A program made the position numbers and the translations under genes. Of a stretch of 6,695 nucleotides of DNA, positions 1-5,994 are shown in pieces; the first letter of the stretch is position 1, and every line of letters starts with the position of its first letter. A model generated the notes under the pieces. It saw nothing but the letters and a program-made list of their open reading frames with translations. It had not been told where the DNA came from and ran no database searches. Source of the DNA: Methanobacteriota archaeon (GTDB taxonomy: Archaea > Thermoplasmatota > Poseidoniia > Poseidoniales > Poseidoniaceae); assembly GCA_018623995.1 (NCBI GenBank), contig JAAZUV010000076.1, forward strand, positions 1 to 6,695, read 5' to 3'.

Positions 1-117
1 AACGTCATCTCCAGCGTTTCGAAGCTCAACAAAGGACAGACTGTATCACTCCAATTTGCGGACGGTGAAGCCGACGCAAACATTGACAAGATACGACAAC
101 ACGAGGAAGAAACATGA
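1..117 (+). CDS. xseA: Exodeoxyribonuclease VII large subunit, C-terminal end (partial)
   Basis: Reading frame 1 is open from the window edge and encodes 38 residues before a TGA stop at 115-117. The peptide contains KGQTVSLQFADGEADANI, which matches the pattern at the end of XseA proteins (a 'kGd.v.v.f.dG.a.a.v' strand pair before a short charged tail). The gene overlaps the xseB start by four bases (ATGA, 114-117), as expected for an exonuclease VII operon. Together the two subunits form an exonuclease that degrades single-stranded DNA from both ends to oligonucleotides in repair and recombination. Only the tail is visible, so the call rests heavily on the adjacent xseB. The nuclease and OB-fold domains lie outside the window to the left. 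Confidence 0.8.
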   Translation, partial: NVISSVSKLNKGQTVSLQFADGEADANIDKIRQHEEET

Positions 118-335
118 CCGAAGAGACCTATTCCGATGCATTACGACGACTGGAAGCCATCGTAGCAGAACTCGAACGAGGTGGAATGGATTTAGAAGCC
201 ACACTCGAACGGTTCGAAGAAGGTTCAAAATTGCTTGAACGATGTCAAGCCGAATTGAAAGAAGCTGAGGGACGTCTCGAAAACCTGCGTTTACCTGATG
301 CGGAAGCGATGATTGAAGAGGCGAAGAAAGAATGA
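114..335 (+). CDS. xseB: Exodeoxyribonuclease VII small subunit
   Basis: This 73-residue protein is a textbook XseB. It opens with TYSDALRRLEAIVAELERG (residues 5-23), the family's first amphipathic helix, then the 'DLEATLERFEEGSKLLERCQ' turn and second helix (26-45), and a charged tail. The family is usually 60-90 residues and forms a helical hairpin. Several XseB copies bind the coiled-coil region of XseA and are needed for full nuclease activity on single-stranded DNA. The ATG at 114 overlaps the xseA stop (ATGA), and its own TGA at 333-335 overlaps the next gene's ATG at 332, so translation of all three genes is probably coupled. Exonuclease VII is a mainly bacterial enzyme; if the host is archaeal, as pgk suggests, the pair was probably gained by lateral transfer (inference). 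Confidence 0.93.
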   Translation: MTEETYSDALRRLEAIVAELERGGMDLEATLERFEEGSKLLERCQAELKEAEGRLENLRLPDAEAMIEEAKKE

Positions 336-628
336 ATCGTCTGCAAAAAAAGCTTCAGCGTCGCTTGGTCAAAGCGATGGGAAATTGGCAAGACCCACAC
401 ATGGACAAGCCACTCACAGAGTCAACCTATGTCCAAGCGGTCAACATCTCAGAAGAAGGCAATGTTCGTATTCGCTATCAACCCTCACGGCCGCATTGTC
501 CGTGTTGTCTCATCGATGCCCGAGCCTTACGTCGCCACCTTTCAGAAATCAAAGGCGTCGTATCTCTTCAACTCGACATCGTTGACGTTCCTGCTTCGGA
601 ACGTTGGTCAAGGCTTGTCAACGATTGA
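332..628 (+). CDS. MIP18/DUF59-like small protein (possible iron-sulfur assembly factor)
   Basis: This is a 98-residue protein coupled to xseB by an ATGA overlap. A basic N-terminal helix (residues 1-16) is followed by 'NWQDPHMDKPLTE', resembling the DPE region of MIP18/DUF59 proteins. Next come a strand with GNVRIRYQPSRPHCPCC (43-59), then a helix, then EIKGVVSLQLDIVDVPASERW (72-92), resembling the family's 'l.gV..V.v.v...P.W' end. Family members (SufT, the PaaD C-terminal region, Cia2) take part in iron-sulfur or metal-centre assembly and have a conserved Cys in the 'CP' position. Here that site is enriched to H55-C56-P-C58-C59. No iron-sulfur partner gene is visible in the window, and why it sits in an exonuclease VII operon is unknown. 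Family assignment is by pattern only. The last 61 bases are also antisense to the convergent membrane-protein gene. Confidence 0.55.
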   Translation: MNRLQKKLQRRLVKAMGNWQDPHMDKPLTESTYVQAVNISEEGNVRIRYQPSRPHCPCCLIDARALRRHLSEIKGVVSLQLDIVDVPASERWSRLVND

Positions 629-1434
629 CGCCATTGGAGATAGATGTAGGCTGGAATGGTCCACGCTATGATCGAAATCAGCCAGGTGACAATCGAACCC
701 ATTACCGGCCCGAACATTGGGAAGAGAACGATAGCAACCACGGCATAGACGCCAACACTCGCCCCACCGAGCATCATTGGTCCGGCTGCACCTTGGGGAA
801 CATCTTGACCTTGTGCGAGCCATAACGCAATCATCGATGTCAGGAAAATTGCCGGGAACGTACTCACCAATCCAGATACAAATGGATACGAGAGGCTTGA
901 GAACCATACTGCGATACCGATGGCTGTTGCAGCCGCAGAACCGCGCAAAACAAGCACCGATGGACGGACCGATCGACTTCCTTTCGGAGCTGGACGAGAA
1001 GTCCACGTCGTCCAAACACCAAGGAGGATGAGCAGCCCTAATCCAGAAACTGCATAGGTCAATGCATCAACGCCGGATGCTTGCAATTCACTCGAAACAA
1101 GAAGCCCAAGGCTTCCAATCAACGTCCATACAACCAAAGAGAGAATCGTTGTTCCAACAAGGGACAACCCAAATCTCTGAGGTGCATGAATCCACACCAA
1201 CAGAAAGATTGCATTAACCATCATACCGAGAGGAACAATCGACATCGATTGAGCAAATTCAGTCTCTCCGGAAATGCTGTACATTCCAAGGGCTGCAGGG
1301 ACGATGGTCGTTGGAATGGTTGCTAAAACGCCCCCTGTACGACCACCAAACTTCTCAATTGCAATCGTGACCAATGTAGCAACGATTCCTGCAAACAATG
1401 CAGAGAGAAGAATCGATGTAAGCAACATGGTCAC
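568..1434 (-). CDS. Polytopic membrane protein with two related halves (GlpM/DUF3147-like)
   Basis: This 288-residue, very hydrophobic protein has about nine predicted transmembrane segments by eye (roughly residues 5-27, 34-52, 61-83, 90-113, 125-145, 160-181, 184-207, 216-239 and 243-267) and a short polar C-terminal tail. Two halves look related: G35-VLATIP in the first half matches G188-LVSTFP in the second, each followed by a helix, a polar loop with an acidic residue, and two more helices. The motif recalls small four-helix membrane families such as GlpM/DUF3147; this is from memory. A single extra helix between the halves would place them in opposite orientations. The GTG start at 1434 overlaps the stop of the upstream histone-like gene (GTGA); an ATG six bases further in (1428) is an equally reasonable start. 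No function can be assigned. The 3' end overlaps the convergent DUF59-like gene by 61 bases. Confidence 0.8.
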   Translation of the reverse strand: MTMLLTSILLSALFAGIVATLVTIAIEKFGGRTGGVLATIPTTIVPAALGMYSISGETEFAQSMSIVPLGMMVNAIFLLVWIHAPQRFGLSLVGTTILSLVVWTLIGSLGLLVSSELQASGVDALTYAVSGLGLLILLGVWTTWTSRPAPKGSRSVRPSVLVLRGSAAATAIGIAVWFSSLSYPFVSGLVSTFPAIFLTSMIALWLAQGQDVPQGAAGPMMLGGASVGVYAVVAIVLFPMFGPVMGSIVTWLISIIAWTIPAYIYLQWRQSLTSLDQRSEAGTSTMSS

Positions 1435-2219
1435 TCAAACGGATCGATGTGAACAATTTGTTCAATGTCGATACGAGAATAACCTCGTTCTCGAGCATTG
1501 TCAGCAGCCTTCATCAACATGCGTCGAATCCAACCAAAAGCCATCAAGGCACTTAGGCGATTGACGGAATCGATGAAGTACATTGGATCTCGCCCAAGAT
1601 TCGCATGCTTGCGAATATCGCTCTCAAGTTCGGAAACCATGTCTCCGTACGTCAGGAGGAGATCCTCAGCAGCATCATCGGTGATGGCCATCTTCGCATG
1701 GGTTCGAGACATCGATTTGACATGGGTGATGGTGATGATACCACCTCCCTGAACTTCGACACCCTCTTCCTCCTGATGTTCTTCATCCTCATCTTCCGAG
1801 GAAGAGGTTCCTTTACCCATAGAATGGAGAGCGATTTCAAGATGGCGAGGTTTGATGGTTGATACTCGATCGCGACTTGCGGCTTCCTCACAATGTCGCA
1901 TCAATCGGCCAAGGAATTTCTCAAGATGTTCAATTCCACCTTGAACGGCTGCAGATCCAACCGATTCAACATGTTTGATGCGGTCAATCATAAGTTCACG
2001 TGTACGGTTGTAATTCAACCGTGTTCGTTGTGCATCATCGAGAGTCTTTCGTTCCGCGTCATTATCGAGCGTAGCAGCCTCCATCAGAGGTACAAGGCGA
2101 TCCAATTCTTCACAAACCAGATCAACGAGTGAATCCTTGACCGCTCCTGCAATCCTCATCGATGTGTACGTGGACGCTACGGAACCAATGTGACTTGGAG
2201 CATATGGCTTAGCCGGCAT
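1431..2219 (-). CDS. Histone-fold-like protein with several tandem units and an acidic linker
   Basis: This 262-residue, mostly helical protein lacks a signal peptide or membrane segment. Residues 7-65 can be aligned with an archaeal histone: 'AP..IG' at the start, a long helix 22-51, then ERKTL (56-60), matching the RKT-[IV] loop-2 motif. Residues 74-133 look like a second unit: a short helix (RELMIDRIKHV), a long helix 89-117, then RVSTIKPRHLEIAL (118-131), matching 'RkTvk.eDielA'. An acidic stretch follows (140-157, rich in E/D). Residues 165-222 hold a third, more divergent unit with ITDDAAEDL (179-187, compare VSDDA in HMf histones). Helix 217-246 plus SRIDIEQIVHI (248-258) could be a degenerate fourth. 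Known archaeal histones are usually about 65-70 residues, or doublets. The start ATG has a stop codon four codons upstream in frame, so it is not longer from a nearby start. It lies 49 bases after the M24 peptidase gene and overlaps the membrane-protein gene. DNA binding is inferred; a plain helical protein remains possible. Confidence 0.5.
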   Translation of the reverse strand: MPAKPYAPSHIGSVASTYTSMRIAGAVKDSLVDLVCEELDRLVPLMEAATLDNDAERKTLDDAQRTRLNYNRTRELMIDRIKHVESVGSAAVQGGIEHLEKFLGRLMRHCEEAASRDRVSTIKPRHLEIALHSMGKGTSSSEDEDEEHQEEEGVEVQGGGIITITHVKSMSRTHAKMAITDDAAEDLLLTYGDMVSELESDIRKHANLGRDPMYFIDSVNRLSALMAFGWIRRMLMKAADNARERGYSRIDIEQIVHIDPFE

Positions 2220-2268
2220 AGAGCACGCTCACATTCCACCTCTTTGAACGCACCGTGATGCATGGTTC

Positions 2269-3525
2269 CTACCATTCAGTCAACCACGGCCAAGCATCGT
2301 GGGCAGTAACAGCACACATACCGTCTTCACTTCGAATCCACGTATCTTCTGAACCGATGCTTCCTTCTGCATACACCAGTTTCGGTTCAATCGCCATGGC
2401 GCCACCAACGGGAAGCGGGCGGTCAAAACCTGCAGCAACAACAGGTGACTCATCGAGTTGCAATCCTACCGAATGGCCGAGGAATTTCGATTGATCGGGT
2501 TGCATTCCCATGAGATGCTGCTCATGGCCGAGTTCATGGGCGAGAGCTTGGCCTTCGACCCACGCTTGGCTACAAAGGCCTCCCTTGTCGAGGACGTTGA
2601 CCACAGCATCCTTGACAGCAATCATATCATCGAGTCGTTGATGCCATTCTTCAGAGAGAGAACCAAGCGAAAACATACGCGTCATATCGACAACATAACC
2701 ACGATGAACGTGAACAAGATCGACCAGAACCGGTTCATTCGGCTTGATCTTGTTGAATCCCGAACCCATGCCTGCAAGTGGATGTGGTCCTGAACCTCCT
2801 ACTGCAGAATCAAAGAACGAAGGTACACCTCCGGCTCGCCCAGAAACAATGACACCACGATTGCATTCCAATGGGAAACGACGCATTTGAACTTGGCCGC
2901 CAAAGCCCTCGCTTCGACTAACAGATTCCGCTGCCGCAACAAGGTCAAGCTCCGATATGCCTTCACGTCCAAGTTGGGCAACAGCCTCGAACATTCGTTT
3001 TTGGATTTCAGCACCATGGGCCATTTGTTCTTGTTCCCAGGCTGATTTGACTTCTCGGAGTCGATGGACAATTCCTGTCACATCCTTGCATTCTCCTAAC
3101 GAAGAAAGTGCTGAAGCAAACCGTTGAGCAAAAGAAGATGGGAGTTCTCCGAATTGCAATCCTGGCGCTCCTGAAACACCTCGTGATTTCAGAACTTCTG
3201 CGAATTGGCTGAGCCGTGGAAACGATTCAAGTTTGAACGGTGCGTTGTCTCCACCTGCCTCAAAGCGGGCACGTTCAAGAGATCGGCGGACAAAGAAAAC
3301 GGGACCATCGCCTTCCGTACCTTCGGCCGGAACGAACAATGAACCGTCCTGGCGACCTCCAGCGAAATAATACAAATCAACAGGATGTTGAATCAATGCA
3401 CCAGGTAGGGCAGCAACACGGAGCGCTCGTGCAAGGCGTTCGAGACGGTTCTCAAGTTCGGAAACAGGTACGCGCCAATCCTCGCCCTCAGGTCCAGAGA
3501 GAACGGTCGTATCCCAATCGCCCAT
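2269..3525 (-). CDS. M24 family (Xaa-Pro) peptidase
   Basis: This is a soluble protein of 418 residues from the ATG at 3525, which has a near-perfect Shine-Dalgarno AGGAGGT five bases upstream. A TTG two codons earlier sits right against that site and is unlikely. Numbered from that TTG, residues 20-160 form a creatinase-type N-terminal domain and 165-405 the 'pita-bread' domain. All five metal ligands of the family can be seen: D271 (VLVDLV), D282 (VVDMTR), H353 (LGHSVGL), E382 (AIEPKL) and E395 (GSEDTW). The family, which includes Xaa-Pro dipeptidase and aminopeptidase P, cleaves an N-terminal residue next to proline with a two-metal centre in the cytoplasm. The usual catalytic H-E after GHG-GL is D-E here (LQLDESP), a variant known in part of the family, so the exact substrate is open. 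Downstream lies the histone-like gene at 49 bases, possibly in one transcript. Confidence 0.9.
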   Translation of the reverse strand: MGDWDTTVLSGPEGEDWRVPVSELENRLERLARALRVAALPGALIQHPVDLYYFAGGRQDGSLFVPAEGTEGDGPVFFVRRSLERARFEAGGDNAPFKLESFPRLSQFAEVLKSRGVSGAPGLQFGELPSSFAQRFASALSSLGECKDVTGIVHRLREVKSAWEQEQMAHGAEIQKRMFEAVAQLGREGISELDLVAAAESVSRSEGFGGQVQMRRFPLECNRGVIVSGRAGGVPSFFDSAVGGSGPHPLAGMGSGFNKIKPNEPVLVDLVHVHRGYVVDMTRMFSLGSLSEEWHQRLDDMIAVKDAVVNVLDKGGLCSQAWVEGQALAHELGHEQHLMGMQPDQSKFLGHSVGLQLDESPVVAAGFDRPLPVGGAMAIEPKLVYAEGSIGSEDTWIRSEDGMCAVTAHDAWPWLTEW

Positions 3526-3530
3526 GTTCA

Positions 3531-3537
3531 ACCTCCT
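3531..3537 (-). promoter_or_regulatory. Shine-Dalgarno site deciding the M24 peptidase start
   Basis: On the minus strand this reads AGGAGGT, complementary to the 16S rRNA 3' end, followed by five bases and the ATG at 3525. It rules out the TTG at 3531 as start, since that codon overlaps the site. It is the strongest ribosome binding site in the window next to an actual gene. The AT-rich stretches GATCAAAATCC (about 3583-3593) and GATTTTCAATAA (about 3544-3555), read on the minus strand, are candidates for a TATA box in the 106-base gap behind the methyltransferase gene; I cannot choose between them. Confidence 0.8.
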
Positions 3538-3631
3538 GCATCGTTATTGAAAATCACTGCGCATGTGGCAGGCATTAGGCTATGGATTTTGATCCAGGCA
3601 TCTCAAATGCAGGTGTTTGCTCAAGTCGTTC

Positions 3632-4534
3632 TTATGCTATCTGACAATATTCGGATGACAAATCAACGCCGATGTAGGTTCTTCCTGTTTGTTTGGCTGC
3701 AACACACGTTGTTCCTGATCCATTGAACGGGTCAAGAACGACATCGCCTGCAAACGTGTACAACTCGATGCAGCGACGAGGAAGCTCGACAGGGAATGGT
3801 GCGGGATGATTGACGCGGCTCGCCCGTTCCGTTGCAAATCTCCAAATCGATTTCGTATGATCGATGAATTCCTGTTTTTCGATGGTATCAATTCGGCCGT
3901 TCTCACGCTCTTTCTTCGAACGTGGCATCTTGTAATCGCCTTTCGAAAAAACAAGCAAGTATTCGTGAATGTCTCTCAAACACGGATTCGATGCACTCTG
4001 GAACGAACCCCAAGCACACGATGATCCAGCACTCGCTGATTTATCCCAGATGATTTCACCACGCATCAAGAAGCCAAGATTGAGCATGATGTTGTTGATG
4101 TATGTCGAGAGTGGAATGTACGGTTTTCGTCCAAGATTGGCAACGTTGACGACCATGCGCCCACCGGGTGAGAGAACACGATAGCATTCCGAAAACACCT
4201 CCTCAAGCAGTTGAAGATATTCTTGCAAGGAGAGATCATCATCGTACACCTTCGAAGCATTGTACGGAGGTGATGTGACGACCAATTGAACGCAATTGTC
4301 TGGGAGGGGTAGGGAACGAGCATCCTGTTGCAAGAGGACATTCTCGAATTGCTCTGGCAAATCCTGAGGCGGCCCAACATCACGACTCGATGCAAGATTC
4401 GCATTCATCCGACTGTTGTAGTACGTGGACGAATCATGGCTCTCTCGCTTCGAAACGCCAAAGGCAGACGTAGCAGTGCTCGCACGTTGTCGAGCACCTC
4501 CGAGTGAGGAATCGCCCTCGGGACGTTTTGCCAT
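3632..4534 (-). CDS. Beta-class site-specific DNA methyltransferase (N4-cytosine or N6-adenine), orphan
   Basis: The protein has 300 residues if begun at the ATG at 4534. The catalytic motif TSPPYN (motif IV, residues 87-92) comes before the AdoMet-binding DPFNGSGTT (motif I, 268-276), the order of beta-class amino-methyltransferases. Between them are CAWGSFQSASNPCLRDIHEYLLVF (about 173-196), a pattern common in N4-cytosine and related enzymes, and a variable target-recognition part (about 200-235). HPAPFPVELPRRCI (243-256, motif X) precedes motif I, and GVDLSSEYC (289-297, motif II) ends the protein. Enzymes with SPPY are often N4-cytosine methylases, but N6-adenine cannot be excluded. No restriction endonuclease is visible beside it, so it looks solitary. 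The start is uncertain: GTG at 4564 and ATG at 4408 are in frame, none has a good ribosome site, and the first 50-60 residues are polar, low in predicted structure and outside the catalytic domain. Confidence 0.9.
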   Translation of the reverse strand: MAKRPEGDSSLGGARQRASTATSAFGVSKRESHDSSTYYNSRMNANLASSRDVGPPQDLPEQFENVLLQQDARSLPLPDNCVQLVVTSPPYNASKVYDDDLSLQEYLQLLEEVFSECYRVLSPGGRMVVNVANLGRKPYIPLSTYINNIMLNLGFLMRGEIIWDKSASAGSSCAWGSFQSASNPCLRDIHEYLLVFSKGDYKMPRSKKERENGRIDTIEKQEFIDHTKSIWRFATERASRVNHPAPFPVELPRRCIELYTFAGDVVLDPFNGSGTTCVAAKQTGRTYIGVDLSSEYCQIA

Positions 4535-4729
4535 AAAGCACAACAACGTTGGTTGCCTTATCACCTTTCGCGCCTTTGTTCTGCTTCTGACGCGCGTTTT
4601 TGACCCTTAGGTCGCATTTGGAGCGAAATCAAGGGAGGTAATCACTCTTCAACAGATTGAACGTATTCAAAAATACAGAACCTAATGAAAACAAGAGCAA
4701 TCAAAAACTCCCTGCACGTCGGAGAATCA
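4535..4729. promoter_or_regulatory. Divergent promoter region between the methyltransferase gene and pgk
   Basis: This 195-base region separates two divergent genes. Toward pgk, TATTCAAAAATA (4664-4675) is a good TATA-like element; transcription starting about 26 bases on (near 4695-4700) would give a leader of roughly 30 bases containing the GGAG ribosome site. The element lies inside a perfect 5-base inverted repeat, GTATT-CAAA-AATAC (4663-4676). Toward the methyltransferase, the minus strand reads GTCAAAAACG near 4594-4603, a weaker TATA candidate, close to the small inverted repeat GACC-CTTA-GGTC (4602-4613). A strong ribosome-site-like GGGAGGT (4633-4639) has no start codon at a useful distance. 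Assignments are by eye. Confidence 0.45.
4721..4724 (+). promoter_or_regulatory. Shine-Dalgarno site for pgk
   Basis: GGAG followed by five bases (AATCA) and the ATG at 4730 favours this start over the in-frame ATG at 4685, which has no ribosome site and lies upstream of the transcription start predicted from the TATA-like element at 4664-4675. Confidence 0.65.
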
Positions 4730-5992
4730 ATGGCGAACGTCCTGACCTTGGACAACATCAACGTCGAAGGCAAAACCGTCTTGCTTCGCGTCGACATTAA
4801 CAGTCCATTGGACCCATCGACTCGAGCCTTTCTCGATGATACTCGTATTCGCGCAATCCTACCTACCATCAACCGATTATCGAAGGCAAAGACTGTGTTG
4901 ATTGCTCATCAATCACGGCCAGGAAAGAACGATTTCACCAGTACGCTGGGTCATGCCCGTGAGTTGGGACGTCTCCTTGGACGACCAATCAAGTGGGTGC
5001 AAGACATTCACGGCGAGAAAGCCATGAAAGCGATTGAAGCCATGAACGATGGAGACATCCTCATGCTCAACAACATTCGAATGGATCCAGAGGAAGTTGG
5101 ATCGAAAGGTGATGCACTCGCTCTTTCTGAAACATCACTGGTTCAGGACTTGGCAAGTGTTGCTGATGTTTTTGTCAACGATGCCTTTGCATGTGCACAT
5201 CGAAATTCACCAAGCATCGTTGGATTCGCCCATCACCTACCCTGTGTTGCAGGAGAATTGATGGCTCATGAAATTCGTCAACTCGATCTTGCACTCGATG
5301 CACCTGCACGTCCTTGCATCGCTGTCCTCGGTGGAATCAAAGTTGACGACAGCATCGAAGTTGCACTGAACATGCTGAACAACTCAATCGCAGATGAGGT
5401 GTGGCTCACTGGAGGAGTAGCCAATCTCGCCATTCACCTTTCAGGCCATGATATTGGTGATGGCAACGTCGAGTTCCTTCAGAATGAATTGAAGGATGCT
5501 TGGGGGCCAACCGTTGATTCTGCGAAATCTCTCCTGGCCACGTACGCTGACAAAATTGTCCTTCCAGTCGATGTTGCGGCAAACGTGGAAGGTAATCGAA
5601 TTGATCTCAAGGTCGAAGAGTTACCGATTCATGCTCCACTGTTCGACCTCGGCCTCGAATCGATTCGTGCATTGTCAACACGCATCAAAGAGGCAGGAAC
5701 CGTCATTCTCAATGGTCCTGCAGGGGTGTTTGAAATCCCTGACTTTGCACTCGGAACCATCGAAATGCTGAGTGCCTGTGCAGAAACCAATGGATATGCA
5801 CTGATGGGTGGAGGACATACTGCAACATTGGTCAGTCAACGTGGCATGAGTGACAAGATGGGGCACGTGTCCACAGGTGGTGGCGCATGCTTGGACTACA
5901 TTGCAGGACGAACCCTTCCCGGCATTCATGCCCTAGAACTGAGTGCACAACGGTATCAACTAGAAATTACACCTGTTCTCCACGAAGAATAA
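4730..5992 (+). CDS. pgk: Phosphoglycerate kinase, archaeal type
   Basis: This 420-residue protein transfers phosphate between 1,3-bisphosphoglycerate and ADP in glycolysis, and the reverse in gluconeogenesis, in the cytoplasm. The family signatures appear in order from the ATG at 4730: LLRVDINSP (18-26), AHQSRP (59-64), LNNIRM (113-118), FVNDAFACAHR (148-158), GGIKVDDSI (201-209), LTGGVAN (226-232), LPVDVA (278-283), NGPAGVFE (328-335), GGGHT (360-364) and HVSTGGGACLDYIAG (379-393). The GGGHT form (bacterial enzymes have GGGDT), HQSRP in place of HLGRP, and about 410-420 residues are the archaeal pattern. Residues 1-150 form the phosphoglycerate-binding lobe and the second half the nucleotide lobe. 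The start is chosen by the GGAG site at 4721; an ATG at 4685 would add 15 residues outside the family's N-terminus. No T-rich terminator follows: the stop is two bases from a tRNA gene on the other strand. Confidence 0.96.
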   Translation: MANVLTLDNINVEGKTVLLRVDINSPLDPSTRAFLDDTRIRAILPTINRLSKAKTVLIAHQSRPGKNDFTSTLGHARELGRLLGRPIKWVQDIHGEKAMKAIEAMNDGDILMLNNIRMDPEEVGSKGDALALSETSLVQDLASVADVFVNDAFACAHRNSPSIVGFAHHLPCVAGELMAHEIRQLDLALDAPARPCIAVLGGIKVDDSIEVALNMLNNSIADEVWLTGGVANLAIHLSGHDIGDGNVEFLQNELKDAWGPTVDSAKSLLATYADKIVLPVDVAANVEGNRIDLKVEELPIHAPLFDLGLESIRALSTRIKEAGTVILNGPAGVFEIPDFALGTIEMLSACAETNGYALMGGGHTATLVSQRGMSDKMGHVSTGGGACLDYIAGRTLPGIHALELSAQRYQLEITPVLHEE

Positions 5993-5994
5993 GG

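Noticed and set aside
608..1031. Open frames on both strands inside the membrane-protein gene.
   Set aside because: They are frame shadows: Cys/Arg-rich or Gln-rich composition, no ribosome site and no recognisable family, while the membrane-protein frame has clean hydrophobic helices.
1720..1810. The repetitive GAT/GGT and TCCTC runs as a simple repeat or slippage site.
   Set aside because: They are explained by the acidic linker and neighbouring Thr/Ile/His codons of the minus-strand gene; the frame continues cleanly through them.
4633..4653. A strong ribosome-site-like GGGAGGT in the divergent region before pgk, suggesting a small gene.
   Set aside because: No ATG, GTG or TTG follows within 5-12 bases, and it lies upstream of the likely pgk TATA element, so it is probably chance or a remnant.
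4685..4729. An N-terminal 15-residue extension of phosphoglycerate kinase from the ATG at 4685.
   Set aside because: There is no ribosome site before it, it sits only about 10 bases after the TATA-like element, and the extra residues precede the family's normal N-terminus; the ATG at 4730 has GGAG at good spacing.
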